A DNA stretch of 64,000 bases from Eudoraea adriatica DSM 19308 (GTDB taxonomy: Bacteria > Bacteroidota > Bacteroidia > Flavobacteriales > Flavobacteriaceae), in the NCBI RefSeq assembly GCF_000382125.1, contig NZ_KB907546.1, positions 682,001-746,000 on the forward strand. Reading direction: 5' to 3'. How positions within the stretch are numbered: the stretch's first letter is position 1; each line of letters opens with the position of its first letter. The position numbers were made by a program, and so were the translations under genes. Positions 1 through 8,579 of this stretch are shown in pieces. Below the pieces are notes generated by a model, which saw only the letters and a program-made list of their open reading frames with translations, was not told the origin of the DNA and did no database searches.

Positions 1-2047
1 GAGCAACCGATTTTAAGCCATCTTTTAAAGGTGCCCAGACAATATTTGACAGGGCTTCGGCAATACTGTTCCTGCTTCCGGCAACCGGATCAATTAAACC
101 ACTTATAGGAGAATGACCAATAGAAGTTGCAATTCCTTCCCTTCCCTTAAAATCCAATGCCATTACACCACAATTGTTCAGTGGCAATTGCAGAGGTCCG
201 GCACACTGTTGTTTGGCTACCCTGCCGCCAACACATCGGTCTACCTTATTTGTCAACCAGTCCTTGCAGCCAACTGCTTCGAGCTGAAGTACTTGTTCCA
301 GATACTTGTGAAAAAATTCTATTTTATAAGTAGTTTCCTGATATTTCCTGTCAACCGTAATATCGTCCATGATGGTTTTTGGTGAGCTACCGAACATATC
401 TGAAAGTTCAAGGTCCATTGGCTTAATGCCTTTAGTTTCAGATTCAAAGGTAAATCTATGATCACCGGTGACATCTCCAACATCATAAATGGGGGAACGT
501 TCCCTGTCTGCAATTCTATGTAACAAGGCCATATTTTCAGTGCCCATTACCAGGCCCATGCGTTCCTGAGATTCATTACCTATAATTTCCTTGGCAGAAA
601 GTGTAGGGTCACCAATGGGGAGCTTGTCCAGATCTATTTTTCCTCCTGTCTCTTCCACCAATTCGGATAAACAGTTTAAATGGCCACCGGCACCATGGTC
701 ATGAATAGAAACTATGGGATTCTCTTTACTTTCTACAAGACCGCGTATTGCATTGGCTGCGCGCTTTTGCATTTCCGGGTTAGACCGTTGCACGGCATTT
801 AATTCTATAGCAGAACTAAATTCTCCTGTATCGGCACTAGATACGGCTGCGCCGCCCATACCTATCCGGTAATTGTCACCCCCAAGTATCACTATTTTAT
901 CTCCTTTTTTCGGAGTTCCTTTCAGGGCTTGGTCTGCTTTGCCATAGCCTATGCCCCCGGCAAGCATAATAACCTTATCATATCCCAACTTTCTGGAATG
1001 CTCTTCATGTTCAAAGGTCAATAAGGATCCTGATATTAAAGGTTGGCCAAATTTGTTGCCAAAATCAGAAGCTCCGTTGGATGCTTTTATAAGGATATCC
1101 ATTGGAGTTTGGTATAACCAGGGTCTTTCCTGCATTCCATTTTCCCAGGGCCTGTTTTTTTCAAGGCGTGAATAAGAAGTCATGTATACGGCAGTTCCAG
1201 CGACGGGCAATGAGCCCTTACCTCCTGCCAACCGATCCCTGATCTCACCTCCGGAACCTGTAGCTGCTCCGTTAAAAGGCTCTACCGTAGTGGGGAAGTT
1301 ATGGGTCTCGGCTTTCAGGGAAATAACAGATTCAAACTCACTTTCCTCGTAGAAGTCCGGCTTATCGGAGGATACCGGAGCGAATTGAATTATTTTAGGT
1401 CCCTTTACAAAAGCTACATTGTCTTTATATGCCGATACAATTTCATTGGGATTTTCCTTAGCTGTTTTTTTTATTAATTTGAAAAGTGAGGAAGGCATTT
1501 CTTTTCCATCAATGACAAACGTACCGTTAAAAATCTTGTGCCTGCAATGTTCAGAATTTACCTGACTGAATCCAAAAACCTCAGAATCTGTAAGATGCCG
1601 GCCTATTTTTTTTGATAAGCCTTCGAGATATTCTACTTCATCCTGGCTCAGCGCCAGCCCTTCTTCTTTATTGTATTTGGAAATATCAGCAATTTCCAGG
1701 ATTGGATGTGGCTCCACCTCAATAGTATAAATCTCCTGATCTAATGCCTTATATTTTTGTGAGAGCATCGGATCGTAATCTGCATTGTCTTCATCCACTG
1801 CATTAAATTCTTCAATCCTGATAATTCCCGCAATACCCATATTTTGAGTAATCTCGGTTGCATTTGTACTCCAGGGAGTTATCATAGCTGCCCGGGGTCC
1901 AACAAAAAAGGCGTCTATAGACGCCACTTTTAAACAGGGTTGATTTCCAAATAACCAACCAAGTTTCTCAATGTCTTTTTTGGAAAGGGATTGGTTAGTT
2001 TGTACTGCAAATACTTTTGTGCTGAGGTCTCCAAAGAAATGAATCAT
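1..2047 (-). CDS. purL: Phosphoribosylformylglycinamidine synthase (PurL), N-terminal part; gene runs off the window
   Basis: FGAM synthase of de novo purine synthesis, which converts FGAR, ATP and glutamine to FGAM in the cytoplasm. The reading frame is open from the ATG at 2047 to the left edge (682 codons), so the 3' part is missing. Visible motifs are SEHCRHK near residue 165, ETHNFPT near 245 and HDHGAGGH near 449, all typical of the large single-chain PurL with a C-terminal glutaminase domain. The second half of the synthase core and the glutaminase domain lie outside the window. A TAAATTTG promoter box sits 33 bases upstream of the start. Assignment is very secure; only the C-terminus cannot be judged. 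Confidence 0.96.
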   Translation of the reverse strand, partial: MIHFFGDLSTKVFAVQTNQSLSKKDIEKLGWLFGNQPCLKVASIDAFFVGPRAAMITPWSTNATEITQNMGIAGIIRIEEFNAVDEDNADYDPMLSQKYKALDQEIYTIEVEPHPILEIADISKYNKEEGLALSQDEVEYLEGLSKKIGRHLTDSEVFGFSQVNSEHCRHKIFNGTFVIDGKEMPSSLFKLIKKTAKENPNEIVSAYKDNVAFVKGPKIIQFAPVSSDKPDFYEESEFESVISLKAETHNFPTTVEPFNGAATGSGGEIRDRLAGGKGSLPVAGTAVYMTSYSRLEKNRPWENGMQERPWLYQTPMDILIKASNGASDFGNKFGQPLISGSLLTFEHEEHSRKLGYDKVIMLAGGIGYGKADQALKGTPKKGDKIVILGGDNYRIGMGGAAVSSADTGEFSSAIELNAVQRSNPEMQKRAANAIRGLVESKENPIVSIHDHGAGGHLNCLSELVEETGGKIDLDKLPIGDPTLSAKEIIGNESQERMGLVMGTENMALLHRIADRERSPIYDVGDVTGDHRFTFESETKGIKPMDLELSDMFGSSPKTIMDDITVDRKYQETTYKIEFFHKYLEQVLQLEAVGCKDWLTNKVDRCVGGRVAKQQCAGPLQLPLNNCGVMALDFKGREGIATSIGHSPISGLIDPVAGSRNSIAEALSNIVWAPLKDGLKSVA

Positions 2048-2079
2048 GGAACGTTTTACATATTAGGTTTACCAAAGCA

Positions 2080-2087
2080 CAAATTTA
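2080..2087 (-). promoter_or_regulatory. Bacteroidota -7 box for purL
   Basis: On the minus strand the sequence TAAATTTG matches the Bacteroidota -7 consensus TAnnTTTG exactly. It lies 33 bases upstream of the purL ATG, leaving a leader of about 25 bases. No good TTTG -33 element is visible. Confidence 0.55.
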
Positions 2088-2146
2088 CATTATAAAAACC
2101 GGTTTTTTTAAGAGAATAGTTAACAGTTTTCAAACGGAATTGTTCA

Positions 2147-3358
2147 TTACTTTCTTGTCATTCTTGCCATATAAAATCCGTCAAATCCGCTTTCGGACGC
2201 ATAAATGTTCACCTCTTTTTCCAGTGAGAAATCTTTTCCCTCATCAGAATCTAAAAATTGTTTCACCTGCTCTTTATTCTCCTGAGGCAAAATAGAACAG
2301 GTAACATAGACAAGTTTTCCTTTTTCTTTGACCATTTTGCTGTAAGTCCTCAATATTTCCTGCTGAACTTTTGTAATCTTAGTCAGAAATTCTGGCTGTA
2401 ATTTCCATTTTGCATCCGGATTGCGTCTCAGTACCCCCAGACCAGTGCAAGGTGCATCGATAAGCACTCTATCTGCACTGGAATATAATTTTTTGTAGAC
2501 TTTACTACTACTAATAAGCCTGGTTTCAATATTATGTGCCCCGGCCCTTTTGGCTCTTCGCTTTAGTTCCTTTAATTTATTTCCATAGATATCAAGTGCA
2601 ATCAGTTGGCCTTTATTTTGCATAAGAGCGGACAAATGCAATGTTTTACCACCTGCTCCGGCACATGCATCTATTACCCGTAATCCCGGTTCTGCCTGTG
2701 TAAAAGTTCCAACCTTTTGAGACGAGGCATCCTGGACTTCAAAAAGGCCATCACCGAAAGCCTTGGTTTTAAACACATTAGTTCGTTCTTTTAGCACTAG
2801 GGCATCCGCATAACCCTCAATCGGTTCTGTCTCAATGCCCTCATCGATTAGAATAGTCCTTAATTTTGGTTTAGTTGTTTTAAGCGTATTGGTCCTTAGT
2901 ATTACCTGTGCCTGCTTGTTCAATGCGGCAATTTCCTTTGTCCATAACTCCTCACCCAAGGAATCTGCCCCCAAATCATCTATCCAGTCCGGAATTGACT
3001 CTCTGTATTTTCTTATTTTGGAAAGTTCATCGAACCTTCCTTTAATTCGTCTGGCCGGGGTGTGTTCGATTTGTTTCCAATCCGGTAATTGAATACCCCT
3101 AAGCACAGCCCATACAGCAAACAGTCGGAATAGGTTTGGTCTGGAATAGGGAGCATTTACTTCCGCAATTTCTGAATAAAGTCGTTTCCAGCGGACTATA
3201 TCATAGGTGGTTTCTGCAATAAAACCTCTGTCTCTTGATCCCCAGCGCTTGTCATGCTTCAAAGTTTTTTCTACTACCTTATCGGCATATTCTCCTTCAT
3301 TAAATATTAGGTTAAGGGCATCTACTACTGCAAACACCAAATTTCTATGTAACCGCAT
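2147..3358 (-). CDS. RsmB/NOP-family rRNA (cytosine-C5) methyltransferase
   Basis: Predicted SAM-dependent RNA m5C methyltransferase of 403 residues, probably acting on 16S rRNA in the cytoplasm. The SAM-binding motif DACAGAGGKT is near residue 231, the motif IV Pro-Cys in DAPCTG is near 301, and the catalytic Cys of VTCSI is near 352, so both family cysteines are present. The N-terminal 150 residues are helical and resemble a NusB-like RNA-binding region. The gene is divergent from the lipoprotein gene at 3433. The exact target base (C967 in E. coli for RsmB) is inferred and not shown by the sequence. Confidence 0.88.
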   Translation of the reverse strand: MRLHRNLVFAVVDALNLIFNEGEYADKVVEKTLKHDKRWGSRDRGFIAETTYDIVRWKRLYSEIAEVNAPYSRPNLFRLFAVWAVLRGIQLPDWKQIEHTPARRIKGRFDELSKIRKYRESIPDWIDDLGADSLGEELWTKEIAALNKQAQVILRTNTLKTTKPKLRTILIDEGIETEPIEGYADALVLKERTNVFKTKAFGDGLFEVQDASSQKVGTFTQAEPGLRVIDACAGAGGKTLHLSALMQNKGQLIALDIYGNKLKELKRRAKRAGAHNIETRLISSSKVYKKLYSSADRVLIDAPCTGLGVLRRNPDAKWKLQPEFLTKITKVQQEILRTYSKMVKEKGKLVYVTCSILPQENKEQVKQFLDSDEGKDFSLEKEVNIYASESGFDGFYMARMTRK

Positions 3359-3432
3359 CTGTAAAAATTAGACGGTAAAGGTATTGCTTTTTTCTATCGG
3401 ACTAAAACCGGGTTTTATTCCTACATTTACGC

Positions 3433-4461
3433 ATGCGCTATCTTTTCTTAATTATCATTTTATTTATAGTTTATTCCTGCAGTCATGCTGTTAAAAAGCC
3501 CAATTTTACAGAAGTTAAGGTTGAAGTACTTTATGAGGATTCGCTGAGTATACGAGCTATAGAACTTATGAATGGTAGTTTAGGTTTTGCCGCCAACAAA
3601 GGTGTTTTTGGTACAATTGACCTTCAAACAAAGACCGTAAGGACAAATATCCAAAAGTATGACTCTCTTCTTCCTGAATTTCGTGCAATAGCACATACCT
3701 CTACGGATTTTTTTATGCTCTCAGTTGCAAACCCTGCACTATTATATAAAACAGGAGATAAGGGAAGTATGGAACTGGTTTATACAGAAGAAGGAGAGGA
3801 TGTTTTTTATGATTCCATGGCTTTTTGGAATGATAAAGAGGGTATAGCCATAGGAGATAGCATGGCCGGTTGTCTTTCTATTATTATTACCAGAGATGGG
3901 GGTTATAGCTGGAATAAGCTTTCTTGCACCCAATTGCCAGAGGCGCCTGATGGGGAAGGGGCTTTTGCTGCAAGTAATACGAATATTGTCGTTCAGGGAA
4001 ATAAAGCATGGATAGGAACCACCCGGGCACGTGTATATTATACCAGTGATAAAGGTTTATCCTGGGAGGTATTTCAAACCCCGATTCGCAGTGAGAAACC
4101 TACTCAGGGAATATATTCGATGGATTTTTATGATAGCTCCCTGGGAATTGCCATCGGAGGGGATTATACTGATCCTGAGAAAAACATAGCTAATAAGGCA
4201 ATCAGTCATGACGGGGGCAAAAGCTGGCAGCTTCTCGCTAATAATCAGGATCCCGGCTATAAGAGTTGCATTCAGTTTGTTCCTGATTCTGAAGGGAAAG
4301 GTATTGTAGCTGTAGGATTCACGGGAATATCATATTCCAACGATATGGGGATAAATTGGAAGACCCTTTCAAACGAAGGGTTTTATACCATGCGATTCCA
4401 GAATGACTCTGTGGCCTATGCAGCAGGAAGAAACCGCATTGCCAGACTTACTTTCAAATAA
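3433..4461 (+). CDS. Asp-box (BNR/YCF48-like) repeat lipoprotein
   Basis: Secreted beta-propeller-like protein of 342 residues. The N-terminus MRYLFLIIILFIVYSCS is a lipoprotein signal with Cys16 as the likely lipidated residue. At least four Asp-box motifs (S/T-x-D-x-G-x-x-W) can be read: TRDGGYSW near 149, TSDKGLSW near 204, SHDGGKSW near 264 and SNDMGINW near 300. Proteins of this kind are often annotated as oxidoreductase or photosystem stability-like, but no catalytic residues are visible, so an enzymatic role is not supported. It probably sits on the periplasmic or outer-membrane face. It ends at a bidirectional hairpin. Confidence 0.8.
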   Translation: MRYLFLIIILFIVYSCSHAVKKPNFTEVKVEVLYEDSLSIRAIELMNGSLGFAANKGVFGTIDLQTKTVRTNIQKYDSLLPEFRAIAHTSTDFFMLSVANPALLYKTGDKGSMELVYTEEGEDVFYDSMAFWNDKEGIAIGDSMAGCLSIIITRDGGYSWNKLSCTQLPEAPDGEGAFAASNTNIVVQGNKAWIGTTRARVYYTSDKGLSWEVFQTPIRSEKPTQGIYSMDFYDSSLGIAIGGDYTDPEKNIANKAISHDGGKSWQLLANNQDPGYKSCIQFVPDSEGKGIVAVGFTGISYSNDMGINWKTLSNEGFYTMRFQNDSVAYAAGRNRIARLTFK

Positions 4462-4490
4462 AAAGGGAAGCTAAAGAACTTCCCTATTTA
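4459..4490. terminator. Bidirectional intrinsic terminator between convergent genes
   Basis: The arms AGGGAAG (4464-4470) and CTTCCCT (4479-4485) form a 7-bp stem with an 8-base loop. Read on the minus strand it is followed by TTTTTATTT, and on the plus strand by ATTTATT. It therefore fits best as the terminator of the minus-strand gene at 4543-4890 and may also serve the plus-strand lipoprotein gene. Confidence 0.6.
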
Positions 4491-4542
4491 TTCACCAACA
4501 ACCTAACCACTTCTAGTGGTAACCAAATCAAAACTATCCTAA

Positions 4543-4890
4543 CTATACATTCACTACGATATAGTTGCGCCCTTTTTTCTTATAATAAACGCCATTGTGC
4601 GTATAATACTTCTTACCACTATATACAACTACTTTATTTCCAACCGGAAGTTTTCTCAACTTAATTCCAACAGGAGCCGCACACACAACATATTTTCTCC
4701 CCCTTGCTTTGTACCATACTCCATTGGAAAAATGAAAATTTACGCCTTTGTGTACCACAAGTCGGGGTTGGTATAATGTGGTAACAACGGTACCATGTCT
4801 GGGATAAACTTTAACAGTACGCTGAGCAGTTACGGCTGAAGTTGCACCAACTAATAAAATTGTGATTACTACTAGTTTTAAACTTTGCAT
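4543..4890 (-). CDS. Small secreted DUF6515-like protein
   Basis: A 115-residue protein with an N-terminal signal peptide (about residues 1-23, ending TSAVTAQ). The mature part is basic and rich in Tyr, Val and Lys. It contains two similar blocks around FSNGVWYKARGRKYVV (near 54-70) and THNGVYYKKKGRNYIVV (near 97-113), each with the pattern NGV-(W/Y)-YK-(A/K)-(R/K)GR-(K/N)Y-(V/I)V. This resembles DUF6515-type proteins of Bacteroidota, whose function is unknown. Location is probably periplasm or cell surface. The gene stands alone between terminators. Confidence 0.65.
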   Translation of the reverse strand: MQSLKLVVITILLVGATSAVTAQRTVKVYPRHGTVVTTLYQPRLVVHKGVNFHFSNGVWYKARGRKYVVCAAPVGIKLRKLPVGNKVVVYSGKKYYTHNGVYYKKKGRNYIVVNV

Positions 4891-5017
4891 AGCTTCTTTT
4901 TTTATTGATTATATAGCTAAGACTTCCAATTAAAGAAAAGGTTTAATTGAAGATTAATTTTCTATTAAAAAACAGGGGATTATAGGAATAAAAAGGTTTC
5001 AATCTTGATTTTATGCA

Positions 5018-5043
5018 TAAAAAAAGGAAACCAAAAGGTTTCC
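5018..5043 (-). terminator. Intrinsic terminator of the sigma/Spy-like operon
   Basis: On the minus strand GGAAACC-TTTT-GGTTTCC (5043-5026) is followed directly by a run of seven T residues. It lies 27 bases after the stop of the 5070-5522 gene, a textbook intrinsic terminator for the operon starting at 6689. Confidence 0.85.
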
Positions 5044-5069
5044 TCAAGAATCCAATATGTCTTAATAAT

Positions 5070-5522
5070 TCATCCCCCTCCCTGACGCCTTTGCTGAATT
5101 TGTCGCAACAATCGTTTCTTAAAATCTTCTTCCGCTTTAATTAACAGAAAGGTTTTTTTGGGTGAAATAACCTCACGAATATTGGATAAGAATTCAACAT
5201 TGAGCTCCTGTTTCTGTTTCTCTAACTCAATTAGTTGATCTAAGAGTTTATTTGCATCTGAGTCGCTCAAGTTCTCAAAATCCATCATCTTGCTCCTGAT
5301 ATCCATACGTTCCTTTCTGCGAATTTGAGCCAATGCTTCCTCATGCTCATTGTAAACCGGCCAGAACATAGTCGCTTCATTGCTTGTCAGACCTACGCGT
5401 TCTGTTATAAATGCAACTTTAAGGGATTTAATTTTATCCATTCCCGGCCTGCCCTGACCCGAAACTATTGTAACTGTAAGCAAGAGCGTTGCAAATACCC
5501 ATATTTTGCCGAATTTATTCAT
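5070..5522 (-). CDS. Spy/CpxP-like periplasmic protein, last gene of an ECF operon
   Basis: A 150-residue secreted protein with signal peptide MNKFGKIWVFATLLLTVTIVSGQ. The mature part is highly charged and helical (ITERVGLTSNEATMFWPVYNEHEEALAQIRRKERMD, described by features: LTxxEA near 47 and long amphipathic helices), matching the Spy/CpxP type of small periplasmic chaperone or stress sensor. The C-terminus is RQIQQRRQGGG. It overlaps the upstream gene by 8 bases and so is translationally coupled to it. In this setting it is likely an output or feedback sensor of the ECF sigma factor encoded two genes upstream; that role is inference. Confidence 0.7.
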   Translation of the reverse strand: MNKFGKIWVFATLLLTVTIVSGQGRPGMDKIKSLKVAFITERVGLTSNEATMFWPVYNEHEEALAQIRRKERMDIRSKMMDFENLSDSDANKLLDQLIELEKQKQELNVEFLSNIREVISPKKTFLLIKAEEDFKKRLLRQIQQRRQGGG

Positions 5523-6027
5523 GGATCTCCAAATTTAATTCATCAATATCGTCAATGTTATCCTCCAGGTAATTAATGATGTTTTCATCATCGAGTTCAG
5601 TACCAAGAATATCGTTTACCTCCAATTCATCCGTCAGTAGCACTTCCGCCAATTCATAACTGCTTAATCCCGGTTCATTTTCTTCAAGGTAATTTTCAAT
5701 GTCTGTTCGGGTCAGGTCATCGAAAGTAAAACTATCCTCATCCTTTGGTTGTATGCTAAAAACCAGTATCAAAATTGCGGCTACTGAGGCGGCTGCATAA
5801 AAGTATTTCCTGTACGGTTTGAGCCTTATGACTTTTGATTCTTTATCAGTTACCTTTTCCAGGATCTTTTTATTCAGATTATCAAAATAGCCTTCCGGGA
5901 CTTCAAAACCGGCCTCATTGGGAAAACCTGAAGTCTCTTCTGAGATTTTATCCAATAAGTCATCCGTAATACCTTTAAAGTATCCTTTTGGTATCTTGAA
6001 TCCGCTATTTTTACTTTTTTTACCCAT
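5515..6027 (-). CDS. One-TM protein with repeated PKGYF-type motif, putative anti-sigma factor
   Basis: A 170-residue protein. The cytoplasmic N-terminus has two copies of a motif, IPKGYFKGITDDLLDKI (about 13-29) and VPEGYFDNLNKKILEKV (about 43-59), followed by a basic stretch and one membrane segment at about 75-92 (YFYAAASVAAILILVFSI). The remaining 80 residues are strongly acidic. It lies between an ECF sigma gene (6144-6689) and a Spy-like gene with which it overlaps. Position, single TM and size suggest an anti-sigma factor, but no canonical zinc anti-sigma motif (HxxxCxxC) is present, so this is inference from context. Confidence 0.6.
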   Translation of the reverse strand: MGKKSKNSGFKIPKGYFKGITDDLLDKISEETSGFPNEAGFEVPEGYFDNLNKKILEKVTDKESKVIRLKPYRKYFYAAASVAAILILVFSIQPKDEDSFTFDDLTRTDIENYLEENEPGLSSYELAEVLLTDELEVNDILGTELDDENIINYLEDNIDDIDELNLEIHE

Positions 6028-6143
6028 CCTTATTGTTTGACTTCAAATGTCATAAAAGGTTTAATATACCAAGCGTGTAATCATTTTACTTTTAAATATT
6101 AATTCACTTTAAAACTAAATATATTAAATAAGCATTATTTCTT

Positions 6144-6689
6144 TTATTCTTCTCCTTTTAAACTGGCTTCAATTTTTTTTACCGCCAAATGATAAGAAGC
6201 TTTTAATCCACCTATCGAGGTTTCCAGGATCTCTGAAATTTCGTCGTACTTTAGTTCTTCAAAATATTTCATATTAAAAACTAACTTTTGTTTTTCCGGC
6301 AATAGTGCAATTGCCTTTTGTAACTTCAATTGTATTTCATCTCCTTCAAAGTACACATCTGCCTGCAAATTATCAACCATTCTTTCCTGTAATTCGTCAT
6401 TACTAACACCTAATTTCTTCGACTTTGCTTTAAGAAATGTGAGTGCTTCATTGGTCGCAATCCTGTACATCCAGGAGTATAACTTACTACCTCCTTTAAA
6501 TTTATCAATATTTCTAAAGATCTTAATAAAAGTATTTTGCAACACATCATCCGTATCGTCATGATTGAGGACAATTCGCCTGATATGCCAGTAAAGACGC
6601 TCTTTGTACGTATTAATCAGCACCTCAAAGGCCTTGGCCCTGGTGTCTTTCTGTTTTAAATTTTCTATTAAGGTTTCTTCGGCGATCAA
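6144..6689 (-). CDS. ECF-type RNA polymerase sigma factor
   Basis: A 181-residue extracytoplasmic-function sigma factor. Region 2 includes DDVLQNTFIKIFRNIDKF and YSWMYRIATNEALTFLK (about residues 46-90). Region 4 is the helix-turn-helix stretch KLVFNMKYFEELKYDEISEIL followed by GGLKASYHLAVKKIEASLK (about 137-178). It heads a three-gene set with the one-TM protein at 5515-6027 and the Spy-like protein at 5070-5522. The spacing of 116 bases to the next gene permits an internal promoter, but none is obvious. Its target genes cannot be read from the sequence. Confidence 0.9.
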   Translation of the reverse strand: MIAEETLIENLKQKDTRAKAFEVLINTYKERLYWHIRRIVLNHDDTDDVLQNTFIKIFRNIDKFKGGSKLYSWMYRIATNEALTFLKAKSKKLGVSNDELQERMVDNLQADVYFEGDEIQLKLQKAIALLPEKQKLVFNMKYFEELKYDEISEILETSIGGLKASYHLAVKKIEASLKGEE

Positions 6690-6749
6690 AGCAAATACTT
6701 ATTTATTTAAGACTGCGTCGAAACAAAAAGGTTTAATTAAATTTAAAAT

Positions 6750-8579
6750 TTAAATTACACCCAACGTTTGCATATCTACCAGGTTTTTATAAACACCACT
6801 TGTTTTAAGCAGTTCTTTATGCGACCCAAGCTCTACGATCTTGCCTTTTTGCAGTACTACAATAGTATCTGCATTTTGTATAGTGGATAATCTGTGCGCG
6901 ATAACAATAGATGTACGGTTGCGCATCATTTTTTCCAGTGCATCTTGCACCAACCGCTCGCTTTCTGTATCGAGGGCAGAAGTGGCCTCATCCATAATCA
7001 TAATAGGAGGATTCTTTAAAACGGCTCTTGCAATGGAGAGACGTTGTTTCTGCCCCCCGCTTAGCTTATTGCCGCCATCTCCAATATTAGAGTCATAACC
7101 CAGGGGCAATTCCATAATAAAGTCATGTGCATTTGCAATTTTGGCGGCAGCTTCTATTTCTTCATCACTGGCATTTTCCTTTCCAAGGCGAATATTGTTT
7201 TTTACCGAATCATTGAACAGGATGGAATCTTGTGTAACCAGACCAATAAGATTTCTCAGTGATTTTTTAGTGAGGTCCTTAATATCTGTATTGTCTATTT
7301 TAATTGCACCTTCATTTATATCATAAAATCTCGTTACCAGATTGGCAATAGTACTCTTGCCACTTCCGGACTGGCCTACCAAAGCCACAGTACTGCCTTT
7401 TGGAACATATAGACTGAATTTATCCAATACATATTCATCCTCATATTTAAATGCAATGTTTTCAATGGCTATTCCCTTGTTAAAATCAGTTTTGGCTATA
7501 GCATCTTTTTTCTCTGCTATTGGGTTCTTTTTTTCCAGAATTTCTAAAATTCTTTCTGCTGCGGCATTTCCTTTTTTAACCCCATACAACGCTTTGCTAA
7601 TTTGCTTGGCCGGAGTAAGTATGTTATATGCCAGTCCCATATAGGCAATAAATTCTGATGCACCCAAAGTTTTATCAATAAGCACCATTTTGCCTCCAAA
7701 CCATAAAAGCACGCCTATTACAAGAATGCCCAAAAATTCCCCCGTAGGCGATGCCAGATTTTGTCTGTTGAGTAATTTGTTGGAATATTTGAAAAAGCGT
7801 TCCGTAGAATTTTTAAATGTTCCGTAAAATTTGGATTCTGCATTAAATGCTTTAATAATCCTTAGTCCACCTAAAGTTTCTTCAATTATGGAAAGGAATT
7901 CACCTTGCTCTTTTTGCACCTTATCTGAACTCTTTTTTAGAGACTTTCCTATGCGCGAAATTATCATACCTGCAATTGGAATAAAAATAAATACAAAGAG
8001 GGTGAGCTTAACGCTAATTATAAACATGACACTAATTGTGAACAGTATCGTAAGTGGTTCTCTTACGATTAACTCAAGAATAGATAGAAATGAATATTGA
8101 ATTTCAAGAACATCAGAAGAAATCCGAGCCATGACATCGCCTTTTCTTTTCTCTGAATAATAGGAGAGGGGAAGGTCTACAATTTTTTGATACATGCTGT
8201 TTCTTACATCTTTCAGGACTCCATTTCTCAGAAATGTAATAAAATACATGGCCAGATAATTAAACAGATTCTTTAAGAGAAAGAGTATCAGCACTAATCC
8301 AATTACCAAAACAAGGCCACTCATTTCATCATCCCCGGAAAACTCAGTTACCCTGTAATTCAAATATTCCTGAAGGTAGTTTTTTAGGTCTCCGAACTCG
8401 CTGTAGACAGGAGCCTGATATACTTTTTTGGTCTTGTCGAAAAGCACATCCAGCATTGGAATAAGCGCTGCAAAGGAAAGGGCACTAAATAGCGCATAGA
8501 GAATATTAAAAAAAATATTTAAGAAGCCGTACCTGCGATACGGTATGGCAAAACGCAGGATTTTTTTAAAATATTCCAT
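6750..8579 (-). CDS. MsbA-like ABC exporter (fused membrane and ATPase domains)
   Basis: A 609-residue half-transporter that should work as a homodimer in the inner membrane. The first 330 residues carry about six membrane helices. The ATPase has Walker A GQSGSGKST near 405, signature LSGGQKQR near 505, Walker B IMIMDEATSALD near 529 and the H-loop AHRLST near 563. It is closest in layout to MsbA-type lipid or lipid A exporters, but the substrate cannot be decided from sequence. Its ATG overlaps by one base with the stop of the phosphohexomutase gene upstream (TAATG), showing translational coupling. Confidence 0.88.
   Translation of the reverse strand: MEYFKKILRFAIPYRRYGFLNIFFNILYALFSALSFAALIPMLDVLFDKTKKVYQAPVYSEFGDLKNYLQEYLNYRVTEFSGDDEMSGLVLVIGLVLILFLLKNLFNYLAMYFITFLRNGVLKDVRNSMYQKIVDLPLSYYSEKRKGDVMARISSDVLEIQYSFLSILELIVREPLTILFTISVMFIISVKLTLFVFIFIPIAGMIISRIGKSLKKSSDKVQKEQGEFLSIIEETLGGLRIIKAFNAESKFYGTFKNSTERFFKYSNKLLNRQNLASPTGEFLGILVIGVLLWFGGKMVLIDKTLGASEFIAYMGLAYNILTPAKQISKALYGVKKGNAAAERILEILEKKNPIAEKKDAIAKTDFNKGIAIENIAFKYEDEYVLDKFSLYVPKGSTVALVGQSGSGKSTIANLVTRFYDINEGAIKIDNTDIKDLTKKSLRNLIGLVTQDSILFNDSVKNNIRLGKENASDEEIEAAAKIANAHDFIMELPLGYDSNIGDGGNKLSGGQKQRLSIARAVLKNPPIMIMDEATSALDTESERLVQDALEKMMRNRTSIVIAHRLSTIQNADTIVVLQKGKIVELGSHKELLKTSGVYKNLVDMQTLGVI

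Noticed and set aside
113-1175. Plus-strand open frames inside purL
   Set aside because: They are antisense to a clear PurL coding sequence with intact motifs.
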